Origin: Enoplosus armatus
Lineage: Eukaryota; Chordata; Actinopteri; Centrarchiformes; Enoplosidae
Direction of reading: 5' to 3'
Length of the DNA: 64,000 bases
Assembly (NCBI RefSeq): GCF_043641665.1
Contig: NC_092198.1
Location: 17,482,501-17,546,500, forward strand
Shown here: one piece after another, positions 47,301 to 60,098 of the stretch
Numbering within the stretch: the first letter of the stretch is position 1
Layout: the number at the start of each line of letters is the position of its first letter
Position numbers and translations under genes: made by a program
The notes under the pieces: model-generated
Told to the model about the DNA's origin: nothing
Databases searched by the model: none
The model's input: only the letters and a program-made list of their open reading frames with translations

Positions 47301-50300
47301 AAACCATTATAGCAAGCTCTTGTCATTCAACAAGAGACATGTAACCAGGGGAGTGCCTGCAGACCAAGCTTTTCATACAATGCAAGCTTACACTGAAAGT
47401 CCCTCTGAGAAATAAATGAATCTATCACAGTAATGATTGCATCTGTTTATTAAGAATTGTGTACTGATTTGAGCATTGTGTAATGTGCTGAACGGCACGT
47501 TTTACAATTTATCTCAAACATATCTTTGGCATTTCTGTGCTGACGTTTCTTGTTACGTATCAGCCTACATGTGCGCTGATGCCAGTGTATTTGTAGTAAG
47601 CCAACTACAATATGTATGTAAAGATTCAAACATGCCAACAGTGAAAAACATGTAGTGCTGATAGCAAGTCTCAGTTCATGTTTGTCTCTGTGTTCTTAAA
47701 CCAGTACGGTCAAAAGCGACAAAACTGCTTAATTTCTTATTTGCAGTTTCAACTTTACGAATGGATGGAGTCACTGGAGAGTTGTGCAAACCTCTAAACA
47801 AGGAGGTTTACACAAGAAAACCCCTCAAAAAGCAACATGTCTGTGCGATTATCCAGGAGTTTGAAGTGACTCTTTGATGATCGGTTGTGCAACTTTTGTG
47901 CAACCGACGCAGGTTGAATCTCTGATGGAAGGTAAACAGCAAAAGCTGGCGAATAAGCAAAGCTTTGAGTTGATTCAGGCACAGACAGAGAAGATTAGAC
48001 CTGCAGACAGACAGAGACGAGGGGAGGATGTCTTCTCAAAAAGGCCTCTTCAGTGGCACAGGGGCCCGGGCTCCTTCATGTGCTCCATATGAGGATCAGT
48101 CAGTGTTTGGCTGAGAGGGTAACATGCTACTCCACTGCTATAAAGAGAGCCAAATGTTGCCTTGGTGACAGAATGTAATACTGTACGAAGGGGAAACTCT
48201 ACTGAACACAGCCTTAGTTAAAGTGTGTAAACATTTTTTTTTTCTACTGTAAAAGTCAGCAGCTCAAATGAAAGATGTTTTTTGATTCTCATAATCCCAG
48301 CAAGCAGAGGGGGGGTGCAAGTTAACGATCACAACGTTAAACATTTGTTTTGCACTAACCAATCAGCACCAATGCCATTTTCAGTCAAGACTGAGGCTGC
48401 GGTAGCTATTGCTCGGAGGCGTTTTGCACCATGATCGAAAGAAATATGTCAATTTCTGTAAGTCGACTTACAACGACTGCTGAGTACTGCCGTGTTGATC
48501 TCATCCACACTTCACTTTTCTGCCGCTATTTTTCACGAGTGCAGCTGGCTAGCTACCTAGCACGTGGGAAGATGACGTTCCCATTCTTAATCCTGCCCTA
48601 CGCACTGATTGGTCAATTGTTTCTCCAACTGGCAGAAACAGAGGTCAATGGGCAGAACACCAGACCTGTTTGAAACGCTGAGCAAATCGAGAGATGTGGG
48701 CCAGAGGTGTGGAATCAGGAATCAGTTTCCAGTTTGTGCGGGAGCCCTTTTTAAACAGAGATCCAGCAATACTGCCGTAAAGAAGACCTGTCATTACCCC
48801 AGCGTTTGAACCAAACACCATCGGCTTAATGCTGCCCCTGTGTGGGATTTTAGATAGCATGCCGGCCTTCCAGAAGCAGAAGTGACAGTTTAGTGTGACG
48901 TATAACGTACACGTCGGGTTAGGTTGAGCTTGTCCTCTGCTTGGAAGGTAAGGAGCTCCTGGACGTCGTCCATTTTACAGACTTTTTCTGTTGCTGTAGG
49001 TTAGCTGCTAACTTCTTCTTCTTCTTCTTCTTCTTTTTAAATCCTCCGATGGCGGGTCTCACAGATAACATGTCATCAAAATGTCAAACCCCTGTCCCGT
49101 CTTGCTGGTTCCCCCATTTCACACAGACGTTGATACGGCTCAGTTAATACGTCTTCTGCCGGCTTAACGGCAGAACAACAAATCCGAAATGTGGGGGGGG
49201 GGGGAGGCAGAACAGGCTGTATAAAAGGGGCTACTGATTCTTCACTACAAGCTGTGGCTTCAGCTGCCAGGTGGCTCCATCAGTCACCTTCACATTTCCA
49301 GCATCACATGGCCTCCGGACTGTCACCGTCGTCAGTTACATCATGTTTAATCATCAAAAAGATCGACCTTTCATCGGCTCCTGGTCATGAGTTGATAACA
49401 TGTACAGTATATGCCACATTCCTGCGGGCCTTACCTGGGTAATGTGATCCCCTGACTCCAAAGATCTCCATGAATGTCACTGATTAAGTCATGTGTGTTT
49501 TCAACCCAAAGACCCATGGGGGGGCGAGAGTAACATGAGATCTGCCTCACTGATTAGAGCCACGATAACTCACTCTGAGCCCACTCCCCAGTATTTTAAC
49601 AGCTTATCAGCAGAACGCTGTCATCTTTATGAGCAGGAAAGTAATTGTTAGGCTGTAGCGCTGTTATTATGCAGTTTGTCTGATTTAGTATCCATGAGTG
49701 ACAACTGTGGTCTTGTATGTGCATGTGTTTTCCTTTGCACGTGTCCAAGTCTGTATCATCTGGCCGAGGCAACAAGAAGGAACTGTCAGTGCGCACAATC
49801 ACACTGTCAGTCAATCTTAGGCCAGTTAAGGAAAGATTATAATTATTGTAATTAAGGGATGGACTCACAAGGAAAGATGATTGCACTGGGAGGAATTTGG
49901 AGGCAGTAAACAAGCTCTTGAACTTGTTTACAGGTGACTAAAGAGACCAAAATAGCACGATACAGGTGTAACACTGCTGGAACGGAAGTTTAACGTTTTA
50001 ATAATGAAATTGAAATCCGTTGAGTTGTTGACTGACAGTAAGTAGAATTCCCCTCCAATCAGTCTTTGTAAATTCACGGCATATTTTCATTCTGCAAGTT
50101 CCAGGAAAATCCTGAACATTCAATGGAACCACTAATAGGTTTGGTAATCAAGTAAATATGGATTTCCAAGCAAAATTAATTCCCAGGTTGTTTCAATAAA
50201 CCACCAATCATTCTACCAGGCTGCAAAAACGTGTTTTAACCTATCATTTAATCACAGAATGTAAACCACAAAGGAGGAACTGTAGCCTTTCAACATGCCC

Positions 50301-50368
50301 ACGTCTGGACGGCCATTCTTCTCATGTTTGGGATAACTCGGTAATTCGTGGCTTTAATGGACAAAACC
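47301..50368. other. Non-coding, no gene seen
   Basis: It contains (CTT)8 at 49012-49035 and a 12-base G run at 49193-49204. The AAG/GTAAGG at 48937 looks like a splice donor, but all three frames upstream are stopped within a few codons of the nearest acceptor-like site. Confidence 0.5.
49012..49035. repeat. (CTT)8 microsatellite
   Basis: Eight uninterrupted CTT units. Confidence 0.95.
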
Positions 50369-50394
50369 GGGGGGGGGGGGGGGGGGGGGGGGGG
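50369..50394. repeat. 26-base G run
   Basis: The longest homopolymer G tract in the window. It could form a G-quadruplex, and its exact length is uncertain in any assembly. Confidence 0.95.
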
Positions 50395-50912
50395 TCCAGA
50401 GGGCAGGAATTTGCTGGTGTTTAAGTCTCATGACCTGAGATACTCTTGCAACAACAGAGCGAAAGGCTTAGTGACTAATCAGGGCCAGCAGGAATGTAGG
50501 ACAACTAAAGTGTGAAGGGGAAAGTGTGGGCGGGTGAAGAAGTGAATATATTTTACGTCAAGATGGCGGCAGCGTGGATGACGAGGATGGCTTAATCTGT
50601 ATCTTCAGCAGAATGTCTTCCTCATGAAAATCAGAGCTGCGTGTTTAAACTGCGTCACTTCATCTTAGTAGAGCCATATTTTTTATGAAATCATGAATTT
50701 GGGGTAATTTGCTTTCTTTTTTTAATCCCTTAATTTAGTAGAAGAACAAAAAAACTTGACTGAAACTTGAATTTGGTCTTCAGGACAGCAGAAACTCATA
50801 AAAAACAATTTCTATCTCCTATTTTTTCTTAATGAATGCTAAATGTAGCACTTGAAGCAGTTCAGCACACATGATGGCGGTGATGTACTGGGTTGTATAC
50901 ACATGGTTGAAA
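50395..50912. other. Non-coding, no gene seen
   Basis: AT-rich with an A/T-run-rich middle. No frame of interest. Confidence 0.5.
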
Positions 50913-50970
50913 TGCTCTTGTTGTAAGTCGTTCTGAATAAAAGCTTCAGCTAAATAAATGTAATGTAATG
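50913..50970 (+). repeat. 3' tail of a teleost SINE/LINE-type element
   Basis: TTGTAAGTCGTTCTGAATAA, then AAGCTTCAGCTAAATAAATG and a (TAATG)2 end match the common GTAAGTCGCTTTGGATAAAA-type tail of fish retroelements that ends in short TAATG repeats. Only the tail is recognisable. Confidence 0.6.
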
Positions 50971-51059
50971 ATCTGACTAGAATCAGAGATGTAGTCCGAC
51001 CTGTTAAAGTTGGATTTTCAAAATTTCAAATATGTATTTCATTTTATTGACCATCGGTA

Positions 51060-51181
51060 GAATGTAAGTCCAATATTTACTCTCCTGTTAGCTCTGTTTT
51101 GGTCTCCCTCTCCTGAGGGAAATATCTATCCCTTTAGGTGTTAAATGCTCCACTGTTCACCAGATAGTTGTCTGTTTATCA
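51060..51181 (-). repeat. R3 dispersed repeat, proximal part
   Basis: GTAAGTCCAATATTTACTCT, TTAGCTCTGTTTTGGTCTCC, CCTGAGGGAAATATCTATCC and TTAAATGCTCCACTGTTCAC match the reverse complement of the R3 beginning (GAGAACATATTGGAACGTTG at 17250). The distal half is absent. Confidence 0.75.
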
Positions 51182-53412
51182 GAGTTTCTTTGGTGGTTAC
51201 ACATTCACTGACCAGTGAGGATAACCCTCTACAAATACATACAGTGACAAACCCACACGTAGGTGGTCTGTTTTCCTCCTCAGGTTTCTGGCGCTGAGAG
51301 ATTAACTTCTGCCACAGTTCAAAGAGTTGGATGTTTGTTATTCTATACTGGGTCACCAGCAGTGTGAAAACATATCCTGGTAACTGAAACATGGCAGAGT
51401 CTTAAGCCATCAGGACTGGAGGTCTTTCCATAGGGCGATCAACTTTGTGAAGCAATAGAAATCTAGCCTTTTGCAAATAGTAATAGCTGACGGATCCCAT
51501 CACCCACTACCTCCATTTCTAATGGAATTAGTTACTTGCAGATACTTCACTCGTCATTTTGCATTTATCCTCTGTCCTTTTAAGATCTCCTGTAATTTCA
51601 GATACCTGCTGTTCCCCACCTACCCTGTAGTTGGCCTACATATGACCTCACAAAAGGGATTCCAATCATAGCGCCATATAATGGTCCAAATATTCCACAT
51701 ACTGTTTTTCATAGATGAAATGTCTGCTAAGTCTACTTTAATACAGGTTTCTAAGCAGATCCTAAATTCTTAGAGGACCGGTTTTGTTCATTCTTGCCAC
51801 TATTCCGATTCAGCCGATACAACTTGCTCGGATCAACTTGAAACTCAACGTAACATCTTATTTTGCGTAAATACAATGACTAAATGTTTTCAATCAACCG
51901 GAAATAACTCTTTCTATTATCAGAATTTGATCCGTTCAGTACAATGATATCAGAAAAGTCTAGAAAAAGTTGTTGATTAAATTATTTTATTTTATTTTAG
52001 CCAACAGGAAGTCGGCCGGTTCGGCCAGAGGAAGTCTGATATTTGCCTGCTCTCAACCAGCTCAGCTGGAGAAGGACTCTGCACATGCTCTATGGGCCCG
52101 CAGAGGCATTTTTGGGGTATGCACCCAAAGAACAACTTTCATAGGAATGAATGGGGCGCCATCTTTGTATCCAGTTCTCTTTAATACATCCATGGTGTGC
52201 AGTGTTATTATGGTGCTTTCTATGACACAAGTGCAGTATCCATCTGTCAAGATCACATGATTGTGGTGTCTGCGTCCTCACCAGGTCATTTGACCAAGAG
52301 GAAAATCCAGCAGAAACTTCACTACCTCAGCCTGACCTTCTCTCAGCTGACCTTTTCACCATGTGGGACAGCTCGGCATGCTGCGGGGGAACGTGATCGC
52401 AAGTGTTTTTTTCTTCTTCACATGGCCATGTGTTGATGTGCAGAGTGTTATTCCAGCAGCACAGAGAGCCACAGGCGGGTTTCTCACATCTGCTCAGCAT
52501 GTTGCTGTGTATTCAGTTCCAGTGGAAGGCTCTGACCAGTAGCTGGTGGCAACAGTGCGCTGAGGAGAACCAGTGTAATGTGCTGGCGACCTGGTCAACT
52601 GGAGAGGGCAGGTTGTCGGCCCACACATGTTTAAATACTTCTGTTTTTCAGACATTCAACGCCCCATAAAGCACCATCCAACAGAAGTAAAGCTCCAGTC
52701 TGTCCCTGATACTTCCGTGTGGCTCGTTGACAGAGCTGTTTAGGTCTGCATGGGAAGCTGTGGCGTGCTCGCATAGTTGTATTTGCTAAGTGTGCCCCCT
52801 CTCCCCTCAGCTGTTTATTCCCTTTATCTCTGCCTTTTGGTTCAAATTGTAGTCAGACATTTTTTTGGTGAAGTGGTCCATGACTCGTGCTCTCTCCAGG
52901 TGTGTCCAATTACTCCTCATTGAGAATTGAAAGGTGAGTGAGAGAGCAGTGGAAATCTTGTTACAGTCCAGCAGAGTGGTACAGTGGTAAGAGAGGAGGA
53001 GGAAGGATGCTGGAATGTTTATGGGTCGTCATCCATCAAACCAGTTTGGACTCTCTAATGAAACACAGATAATATGTAGAAGTGACAGAAGTTTGTCAGA
53101 GTGTGTTATTGACAGTTGTTGGATAATTTAATGGGACAGTTCCCTTAAAAACACCTGTCACCTTGGATTTTTTTTTTTTTACTATATTTCATCTTATTTT
53201 ATAAAAAAAAAATACCTCAAAAGTAGTTGTGACCAATTCTGCTCAAAGCGCCAAACAAGACTGCGTCTGAAAAACTCAACTCAGTATTCAATCTGGGATC
53301 GACTTTTAAATTAAGCATTCTCACCAAATTGTGTGCAGAAGACAAATTGGGGGCAAAAACTCCAAGACTGGCAAGAGACACACAGCGCTATGAGCTCCTT
53401 AAGAAGTTGCTG
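51182..53412. other. Non-coding; possible single-copy dispersed repeat
   Basis: 52020-52200 includes GGAATGAATGGGGCGCCATC and TTTGTATCCAGTTCTCTTTA, which I recall as part of a fish dispersed repeat, though no second copy is present here. The rest is AT-rich with frames under 97 codons. AAAG/GTGAGT at 52933 has only a 34-base open stretch back to a CTCTCTCCAG. Confidence 0.45.
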
Positions 53413-53620
53413 TGGCTAACATGTTAACAAACAATTGCCCACTGACACCTCCAGCGGACATGGAGCAACATTAGCAGTTGTTTTGAAGCAAGTCTCTGGC
53501 TACCTGATGAGCGTAAGTCCAATATTCACTTTCCTTTTAGCTCTGTTTTGTTTTCACCAACTCCTGTGGAAAATATCTTAGCTAAGCTGTTCAACTTTCT
53601 TCACTAGCATGTCGCTAACC
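53413..53620 (-). repeat. R3 dispersed repeat, near full length
   Basis: GGACATGGAGCAACATTAGC, GTAAGTCCAATATTCACTTT, TTTTAGCTCTGTTTTG and CACCAACTCCTGTGGAAAAT are the reverse complement of the 17233 copy in the expected order. Confidence 0.8.
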
Positions 53621-55015
53621 GTGTCTGTCGGTGGTTTGATTTTGGCAGTTAGCTAGCTTACAGTCAGTTCATCGAAGCATTGTTGCTAAAAAAAAGAAAG
53701 AAGAAAAAGCTGTCTGCTGCTTGAAACAAGGTTGAAAAGAGCAGTGCGACGGAAACAAATAATACATTTTGCAGACTGTAAAACCAAATGACAAGCTAAA
53801 AGAGGCTAACAGGCTAAATAGCTCTGCAAAGCAGCAGAAGTCATCATTTCACATTACACGTAGTCATTTGATTCATGTATTGATTATTGGAAAGTTTTTG
53901 CTGAGCTGGGTCAGAGAGGTGATTTTGTTTTTTTTCAACACTAAGTAAATTAATAAGGCCGTACGTTTGTAGAGCGGTATTGAATGGCATTTCTGTATGT
54001 TGTAGGATGCTAACAAAAGGGGGTGTTTCTGTTAGCATTAGGGTTGTAGCCAAAACGTTTTGTTGAAATTGCAAAATGTGTCATTAGCACTGATGTGTCA
54101 CTGGCACTGACTTTAAATTTAGCTCAGCTTCACTCTTTTTCTTTTTTTTGCTACCAAAGCATACAGCGCACACACAGGTAGGTGAACTGTAAGCATCACT
54201 CAATATCATGTGAAACTATTGTATTATATTTTGAGGTGTGTGATGACTGACTGGCACTAATTTGGCTTGTCTAGCTCGTCTGCCTTGGGGAGATGAGAAA
54301 TAAAGCTTCAAATGATGTTATTAAGAGAAGGCATTGCTTTTTATTTGGATGCACGTGGCTCTAGTTTTACAGCTTAAATACAGATATTCGAGAAAGAAAA
54401 TTGTGTAACATCATATCTTGAAGGTATAAAACATTCTTGAGGATATTCCCCAAACAGCACCTAGCTCCTTAGCGTGTTTTTTCTTGTGTTGTGAAGTGAT
54501 TTTCCATCAGTTTGAAGAACAGACTGGTTGCTGACTGGCAGGGTAGTATATCAGCCTTCCCTGTCTCTAGTTTTGGATTTCTGTCTTTTAAATACCCGTG
54601 CAGTTTGAGACTAAACTCAGCCAAAGAGATAAGCACCTGAACGTGCAGATGGTAGCTCCCTCCAGAGACCCGGTGGAGCTGTCAGGCAAGGCACGTACCA
54701 CTAGAGGAGAGGGATCCAGAAAGTAGCCAAATTGAAACTGGCTTGCAGTGTTTTGTGAGGGAAACACACACACTTAAGACCACATGGGGAGGGGTGTAGT
54801 GTTTCATGGAGATGAGACCTCTGAGGGTAGCAGGCTCTGCTTAGAACGTCTTAAGCCACTCAAACATGAATCTTCTTTATTGCTTTTACATGCAGTACCT
54901 TAAATTATCCAGTTGTACATGATTATCATGCACATAAGATAAGAATTGCATTTGAGTAATTGAGTAGTTTCTATTTGTGTTTGTTGTGACTGAGCAGCTG
55001 AAACTGTGTCTCCTT
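53621..55015. other. Non-coding, no gene seen
   Basis: A T-rich tract at 54130-54150 precedes an 18-base stretch between AAAG and GTAGGT (see findings). No other gene-like signal. Confidence 0.45.
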
Positions 55016-55300
55016 TAGGGCTGCAACGATTACTTTCATCAACTTTAGCAGACTATTTCTTTATTCATTGATTCATTATTTAATCTAAAAAATATAAAAT
55101 ATTAGATAGTAAGAATCTAGCCCATCTAAATTTTCCTCAAATGTCTTGTTTTGTCCAACCAAACAACCAGCTGTGCAAGACCCAAATATATTCAATTTAT
55201 TATTTATTAAAGACCAGCGAATAGTCACATTTGAGAAGTTGCAAACTGTGAATGGCTCTTTTTTTTTTACTTAAATGATTACGCAACCATCGAAAATTCC
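55016..55300 (+). repeat. R1 dispersed repeat, long copy
   Basis: It starts TAGGGCTGCAACGATTACTT and runs through AATGTCTTGTTTTGTCCAAC, TAGTCACATTTGAGAAGTTG and ACTTAAATGATTACGCAACC. The family's terminal ACTAATC...CAGCTCT block is lost. Confidence 0.85.
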
Positions 55301-56773
55301 TTTTATTCTTAATGTAAAGTACTTTGAGTGTTCACTTGCATATTGAAATGCACAATTTAAATATGGTTTGCCATTGCATTCTCAAGCACACAGCTAGATA
55401 ACACTTTGTGAGACCAATAAGCATTGAAAAGTAAAGCTGCGAAAAAGAAAAAACTGATGAGCTATAAAATAAAAAAATGTTTTTTAAGTCCTTGCAGTTT
55501 GAGGTCAGGATATGGATGAACTCTTGTTACAGGATAACATAAATGTTGTGAAATCTGACAGCAGGCTACCTGCAGGAACCTGAAACTGTACCTTCCTCTT
55601 GTGTCCTCCTTGCCATTGTGTAAAGCTGTTAATATGTGCTATGTACTGTATGTACCCAGATTTGGGTACGTTGTGTTCAATCATTTCCATGGTTTGTTTT
55701 ATCCTAAACCTAAAGCTATTTGTAATTCAGTTTATTTTTCCGTTGACGGACAAGACTCTTCCCATCCTTTTGCTATTTACACTTTTATGTGTGTGTATAT
55801 ATATGCATGGTTGCATGCATGCATGAGTGCATACATCAGGATGCTGCGATTATCCAAAGCCACATTTAAAGAGGAAAATCCTGACTGGCAAAGCAACAAT
55901 AACCATCAGTGTCACACAGTCCAACACCCTCTTCCTGTCCTCATTTTAAAATTAAAGACTGTTTAGTGTAGGCAGTGGTGCAAATCACTCTTTCAGGGGA
56001 CTCCAGTAATGTTTATTCATCCGTACATACAGTCAGCTGTATATAGCTGTGGAATATTGACTTCATCTCTGAGTGCTGGGAATGGGACAACTAACCTCCT
56101 GTATGGGGCCACTCTTGCATGTCTCCTTCGGCCTGTAGGTGAGGGTGTTGGGATCCTGGGGTTACCAAAACATGCAGCTGACAGGCAGCCATGAGGGAAG
56201 GGGTTAAGATGGAAATTGCACTGCTCTTGTCAAATCGTATAGAGCCTACAGCAGCTGGTTCATCCTTGGTGTAAACAAGTTGCTTCTGCAACTCACCGCC
56301 ATGTGTGAGTAGAGACAGGTCGCATTCGAACTTTAAGGATTTCTGGCTTCAAGCGGTCTTCAAAGCTAACCTGTCTCACAGTGGTTTAAACCCAGCTCAG
56401 CTATTAGTGGGAAGAAACTGTCACGCTGTCAGGTCTCAGTCTGGTTGGGAGCCTCCTGAAGTGTGAAACACTTGTGTCAAGTGACAAGTCAATACTGAGG
56501 TTGAGGACAGAAGAGCCCCGGTGAGCTAAATGTTGTATTGACATTCATGCCATTAGCTGGAAGACCAAATTTGTTGAATTTTAAACACCATCAACTTCTT
56601 ACTTTAAAAAAATGTATTTCTTTGTTGAGGAATACAGGTTTAACAGACAGAAGCATGAGATCTTGTCCTGTACATCTGGATATATTTCAGATAGCCTGGC
56701 TTCAAGTGATAATAATAAACTGTGATGGACGGACAGTTATAATTTTACCGTTCACCTTTGCTTTCTCTTTCAG
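55301..56773. other. Non-coding, no gene seen
   Basis: ATGCATGC-rich low complexity near 55790-55830. The open frames (up to 121 codons) show no domain. Confidence 0.5.
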
Positions 56774-56860
56774 ATAAGTTTAACTACAGGTTGTTATGTG
56801 ATGAACTGACCTCTGTTGGACCTCATTTCAGCAAAGTCCAAGATTTCAGCAATTACTTCG
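56774..56860 (+). CDS. Candidate internal coding exon, gene not identified
   Basis: An 87-base stretch lies between a strong acceptor (CCTTTGCTTTCTCTTTCAG, ending 56773) and a consensus donor (GTGAGT from 56861). One frame is open throughout and the other two are stopped. The open frame has two bases completing a codon at the start and one base left at the end, so it is a phase 1-1 exon of exactly 29 codons' length that could be included or skipped without a frameshift. It encodes KFNYRLLCDELTS followed by VGPHFSKVQDFSNYF, a mixed hydrophobic and polar sequence with normal amino-acid balance and no low complexity. A preceding exon ending in G would make the split codon Asp. I do not recognise the protein. 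An inner AG at 56831 offers an alternative acceptor. It could be a chance combination, because nothing else in the window confirms a gene on this strand. Confidence 0.35.
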
Positions 56861-59742
56861 GTGAGTACAATGTTATTGCAGTCAATAGAAGAGATGACCA
56901 GGGTTATGAAAATAAAAGCTGAGGTGTAATACATTTGATGATTTCTTTAACCTGCAATCCAAATAGACCTGCCCTTTCCAGGCATTCCCATCTGAGAGGA
57001 GCAGCACGTAGATGCATCTATTTCCTGTCAATTTCATGCTCTGTGCTATGAACGACCAAAGTACAGGACGTTTCCAAAGACCTCAAGCCAAGATATACAT
57101 TCAACAAATTCAATCTATAAATCTCTGGCTGAAAAAATATAAATATAAGGAGAAGCTCAGTGCAGCCGTATGTTCCATACATGCTAAGAAATGTGGTTTG
57201 CAGCCCTCAGTGTGAGAGCACTTTATCATCATTTGGTCTGCGCACATGCCATGAAGGTACACAAGTGTATTTTTACTGGCCAGGCCTGAGGTTCACATCC
57301 TGAATTCAAACGGTTATTGTGACTAATGTAGGCGTTTATAACGTTATACTCCCCAGCAGCACTCAGACAAGTGCTCAAAATGAGATTTATCATCATAATA
57401 ATAAGCTGATAAAGTGGAAATGTAGATGGGGCTCCTAAAAACATGTGAAAGTAAGAGAGGCTTGAATGACAGCCCAGGGTCAAAGGTCAAATGTGAAGGG
57501 GTCAGCTGAGATTCACGGTTACTATGTGAGAGTCAGCAAACCTGTAATGGTCTGTGAAGGTTAATCTCTGAGTTATCACTTGTCAGGAGCTGCTCTCGTG
57601 TCGTGTTTTGATGTGACTTTGATTGTTGTGCCGTGGTTTAATTGAATTACTGACACCTTTGCCCTTTGCCCTGGTTGCAAATGATAATAGAAGACATCCG
57701 CATCCGACAGCACATTTCACGCATGCCTGATTAATGGCTTCTCATTCTTCCAAATCCTGAGAAGTGCAAATGTAGCCGTCAGAGAGATCACACCTTTTCT
57801 ATGCTTGGTGTTCTCAAGAGGAAATTAAAGTGATCAACAGTGACGTTGCGTATGAGTGCTAAGTGTTTCTAGTTATCTGTATAACTGCAAACGAATATAT
57901 CTTTTACACGATCGTACACTTTTAAAGCCCCTACACACCTATCGTCCAACCACACAGGTGTCACTTATTGAGCACTTTACTGCGTCCATGTTTCTCCCAC
58001 CTCGGTAGTTCAAAAGTATGAAAGCTGGTAATGACATAATGCAGGTTCGGTGCACCTATGCCTATTTAAAATATTCAGCTAGTTAGGTTCTTAGACTTCA
58101 GACAGGATATGATTAAACCACATAAACCATATCACCGTTTCCCTGCCATGTCCTGTGAAGCAGCGAGCTTCTTCTTTCGCTCTGTACACTGTGTGACTTT
58201 TTTTTGCGTAAGCTTTGCGGCTTCTCGGGGATAGAGACTTTGGCAGCCCTGCGACTGTGTAAGAATCTCTGTGTGACCGTCCGAGGTGGACTGAACGGAT
58301 GCATCCCACAGCCGCTGGCAGCAAACCCTTCTGTCTAGACACCCAGCCAGATGTCCAGCAGCTACAGACACACACTGCCATCTAGTGCTGGAAGGAGCTC
58401 TCAAAGGACGCATCCCTTCAGCATCTGTTTGCTGTAAAGGGCCACCTACATGGAGATCAGTATGTCCTGACTCAATACAACAAAAGTGATCTGCCACTCA
58501 TCCAAACGTGCCTCCCCAGCAGACTAGAGGCTCAAATAAATCCACACCTCGGCCTGAAATTCCAAACAAACTTGGCAGAAAACAGACCCATACAGGCTGG
58601 ACGACGAGTGACTCTTACAGCATGAAATAAACATACAGTACGACCTGTACTTTGTGGCCTCACTACGGATGTTTTGAAGCTGGGACACTAACAAATAAAT
58701 CAAAGAAAAACCCCAGTTATATGCAGATTTGGGAACATTACAGGGTGCCAACTTCTTTTTCCCAAACAATATATCTTCTATGCCGTGAGGAAACAAAACT
58801 GTACACAGAGAATGAAGTAATGCTGCTTGAAATGTGTGAGATAAAATCTGAATCTAAACAACTTGGAGTGATTCCCCGACGTCCTTGATTATTTGACGGA
58901 GTATGGGAACGTTCCTCCAGTCCGCCGTACAGCTGATGCGTGTTAGACATCATTACTTCAGTAAAATTACATCAGCATGTCTCCTGCTGGTCCTCTGTGG
59001 AAAGGTCCTTGTACTGCCCCATGAGAAGAGGTACAACATAGATGAAAGGATCTGTAAAGGATGAATAGAGACTTCTACAGAGGCTGAGATGCAATTTTAT
59101 TGGTTGGGAGGGTTATTAGACGATTTCCACTGGGAACTTCATCCCAGGACTGACGAGTCAGAACACTTGCTTGGTTTGAGAAATCCTGGGCATCTGTCCC
59201 TGAATCATATGACAGGAATGTTCAAATTGCTGCCACCTCTCCCTTCCTGAGGTCTTTGCCGTGCCTTTGATTTTATTTGGTTTGCGGTCTTTGGACGAGG
59301 ACCCTGAATCATTCATCGTGGCAGAGAGCAGCTCTGAGAACAGAGATGCTGTGTGTGAAGCACCTCTCAAAACAGTCTTACATAATGTCAACACAATTAC
59401 GCACATTAAGCTCTAGAGGCTTCAAGTAAATTCAAGGGCAACAGGCCAGAGCTTTTTCACTCTCGGATCTGAGGGCTTTTATGAAGGGGTAGGGGCATGG
59501 GGAACAGGAAAAGACAGATTAGGGAGCAAAGTTGATTGGTTTTAGCAAGTTCAGTAGTGCATCCTCTCCCTCTCCTGATAAAAGAAAGTAGCAGATTAGT
59601 TTGCTTGTTTATTGTCGGCCCCAAGGGAAGGAGCTCTGTGCTTTAACTTGTTAATGGCTTCTACTGTTTCACACTTTGTAAAGTGTAACAAATAATTATT
59701 TATTAATAAATCACATTAATGAATGTCATTTTGATAGGTTCT
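56861..59742. other. Non-coding; DR1 motif and AT-rich conserved-looking stretch
   Basis: A DR1-type pair lies at 57477-57489. 57600-57860 has CTTTGATTGTTG, TTTAATTGAATTACTGAC and GATTAATGGC, an AT-rich motif mix of the kind found in conserved non-coding elements. The open frames at 58090-58500 on the minus strand overlap one another and lack domains. Confidence 0.45.
57477..57489 (+). promoter_or_regulatory. DR1-type nuclear-receptor motif
   Basis: GGGTCA, one A, then AGGTCA: a near-perfect DR1 like that at 9606, bound in other vertebrates by RXR heterodimers, HNF4 or COUP-TF. It lies about 620 bases downstream of the candidate exon's donor, so it would be intronic if that exon is real. Confidence 0.3.
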
Positions 59743-60098
59743 TTGAATAAATGAATGAACAAGACTAAGGGTCTACAGCCATGCCAGCAGCTGTGCGAGG
59801 ATGTACTTGTAACACAGCGGTGCTTCGAGCTAAATACTAAAGTGAGCATGCTAACATGTACACAATGACAATGCTGACGCATGTCAGGTTTTGTTTGACC
59901 TGCCTAGATGAAAAGTCAGGGGATCAACAACGTTATTATGATTCATCCTTTGGGGACCATAAAGGTTTTGTACAAAATTTCATGGTGATCCATCCCATAA
60001 CGTTTAAGGTATTCAGTCTGGACCAAAGTGTTGGACCAACCAATCGACTAACTGTCAAACAGACCGACATTGCTACGCCGCTAATGTGGCTAAAAACG
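59743..60098 (-). repeat. R4 dispersed repeat, reversed
   Basis: CAAGACTAAGGGTCTACAGC, ACAGCGGTGCTTCGAGCTAA, GAGCATGCTAACATG, TTCATGGTGATCCATCCC and CAGTCTGGACCAAAGTGTTG are the reverse complement of the family order seen at 15537-16050. The copy is shortened in its middle. The 86-codon frame inside it is not a gene. Confidence 0.8.

Noticed and set aside
40875..53518. GTAAGTCC splice donors at about 40875, 51064 and 53515
   Set aside because: All three are the same internal R3 repeat sequence, so they are not independent evidence of exons.
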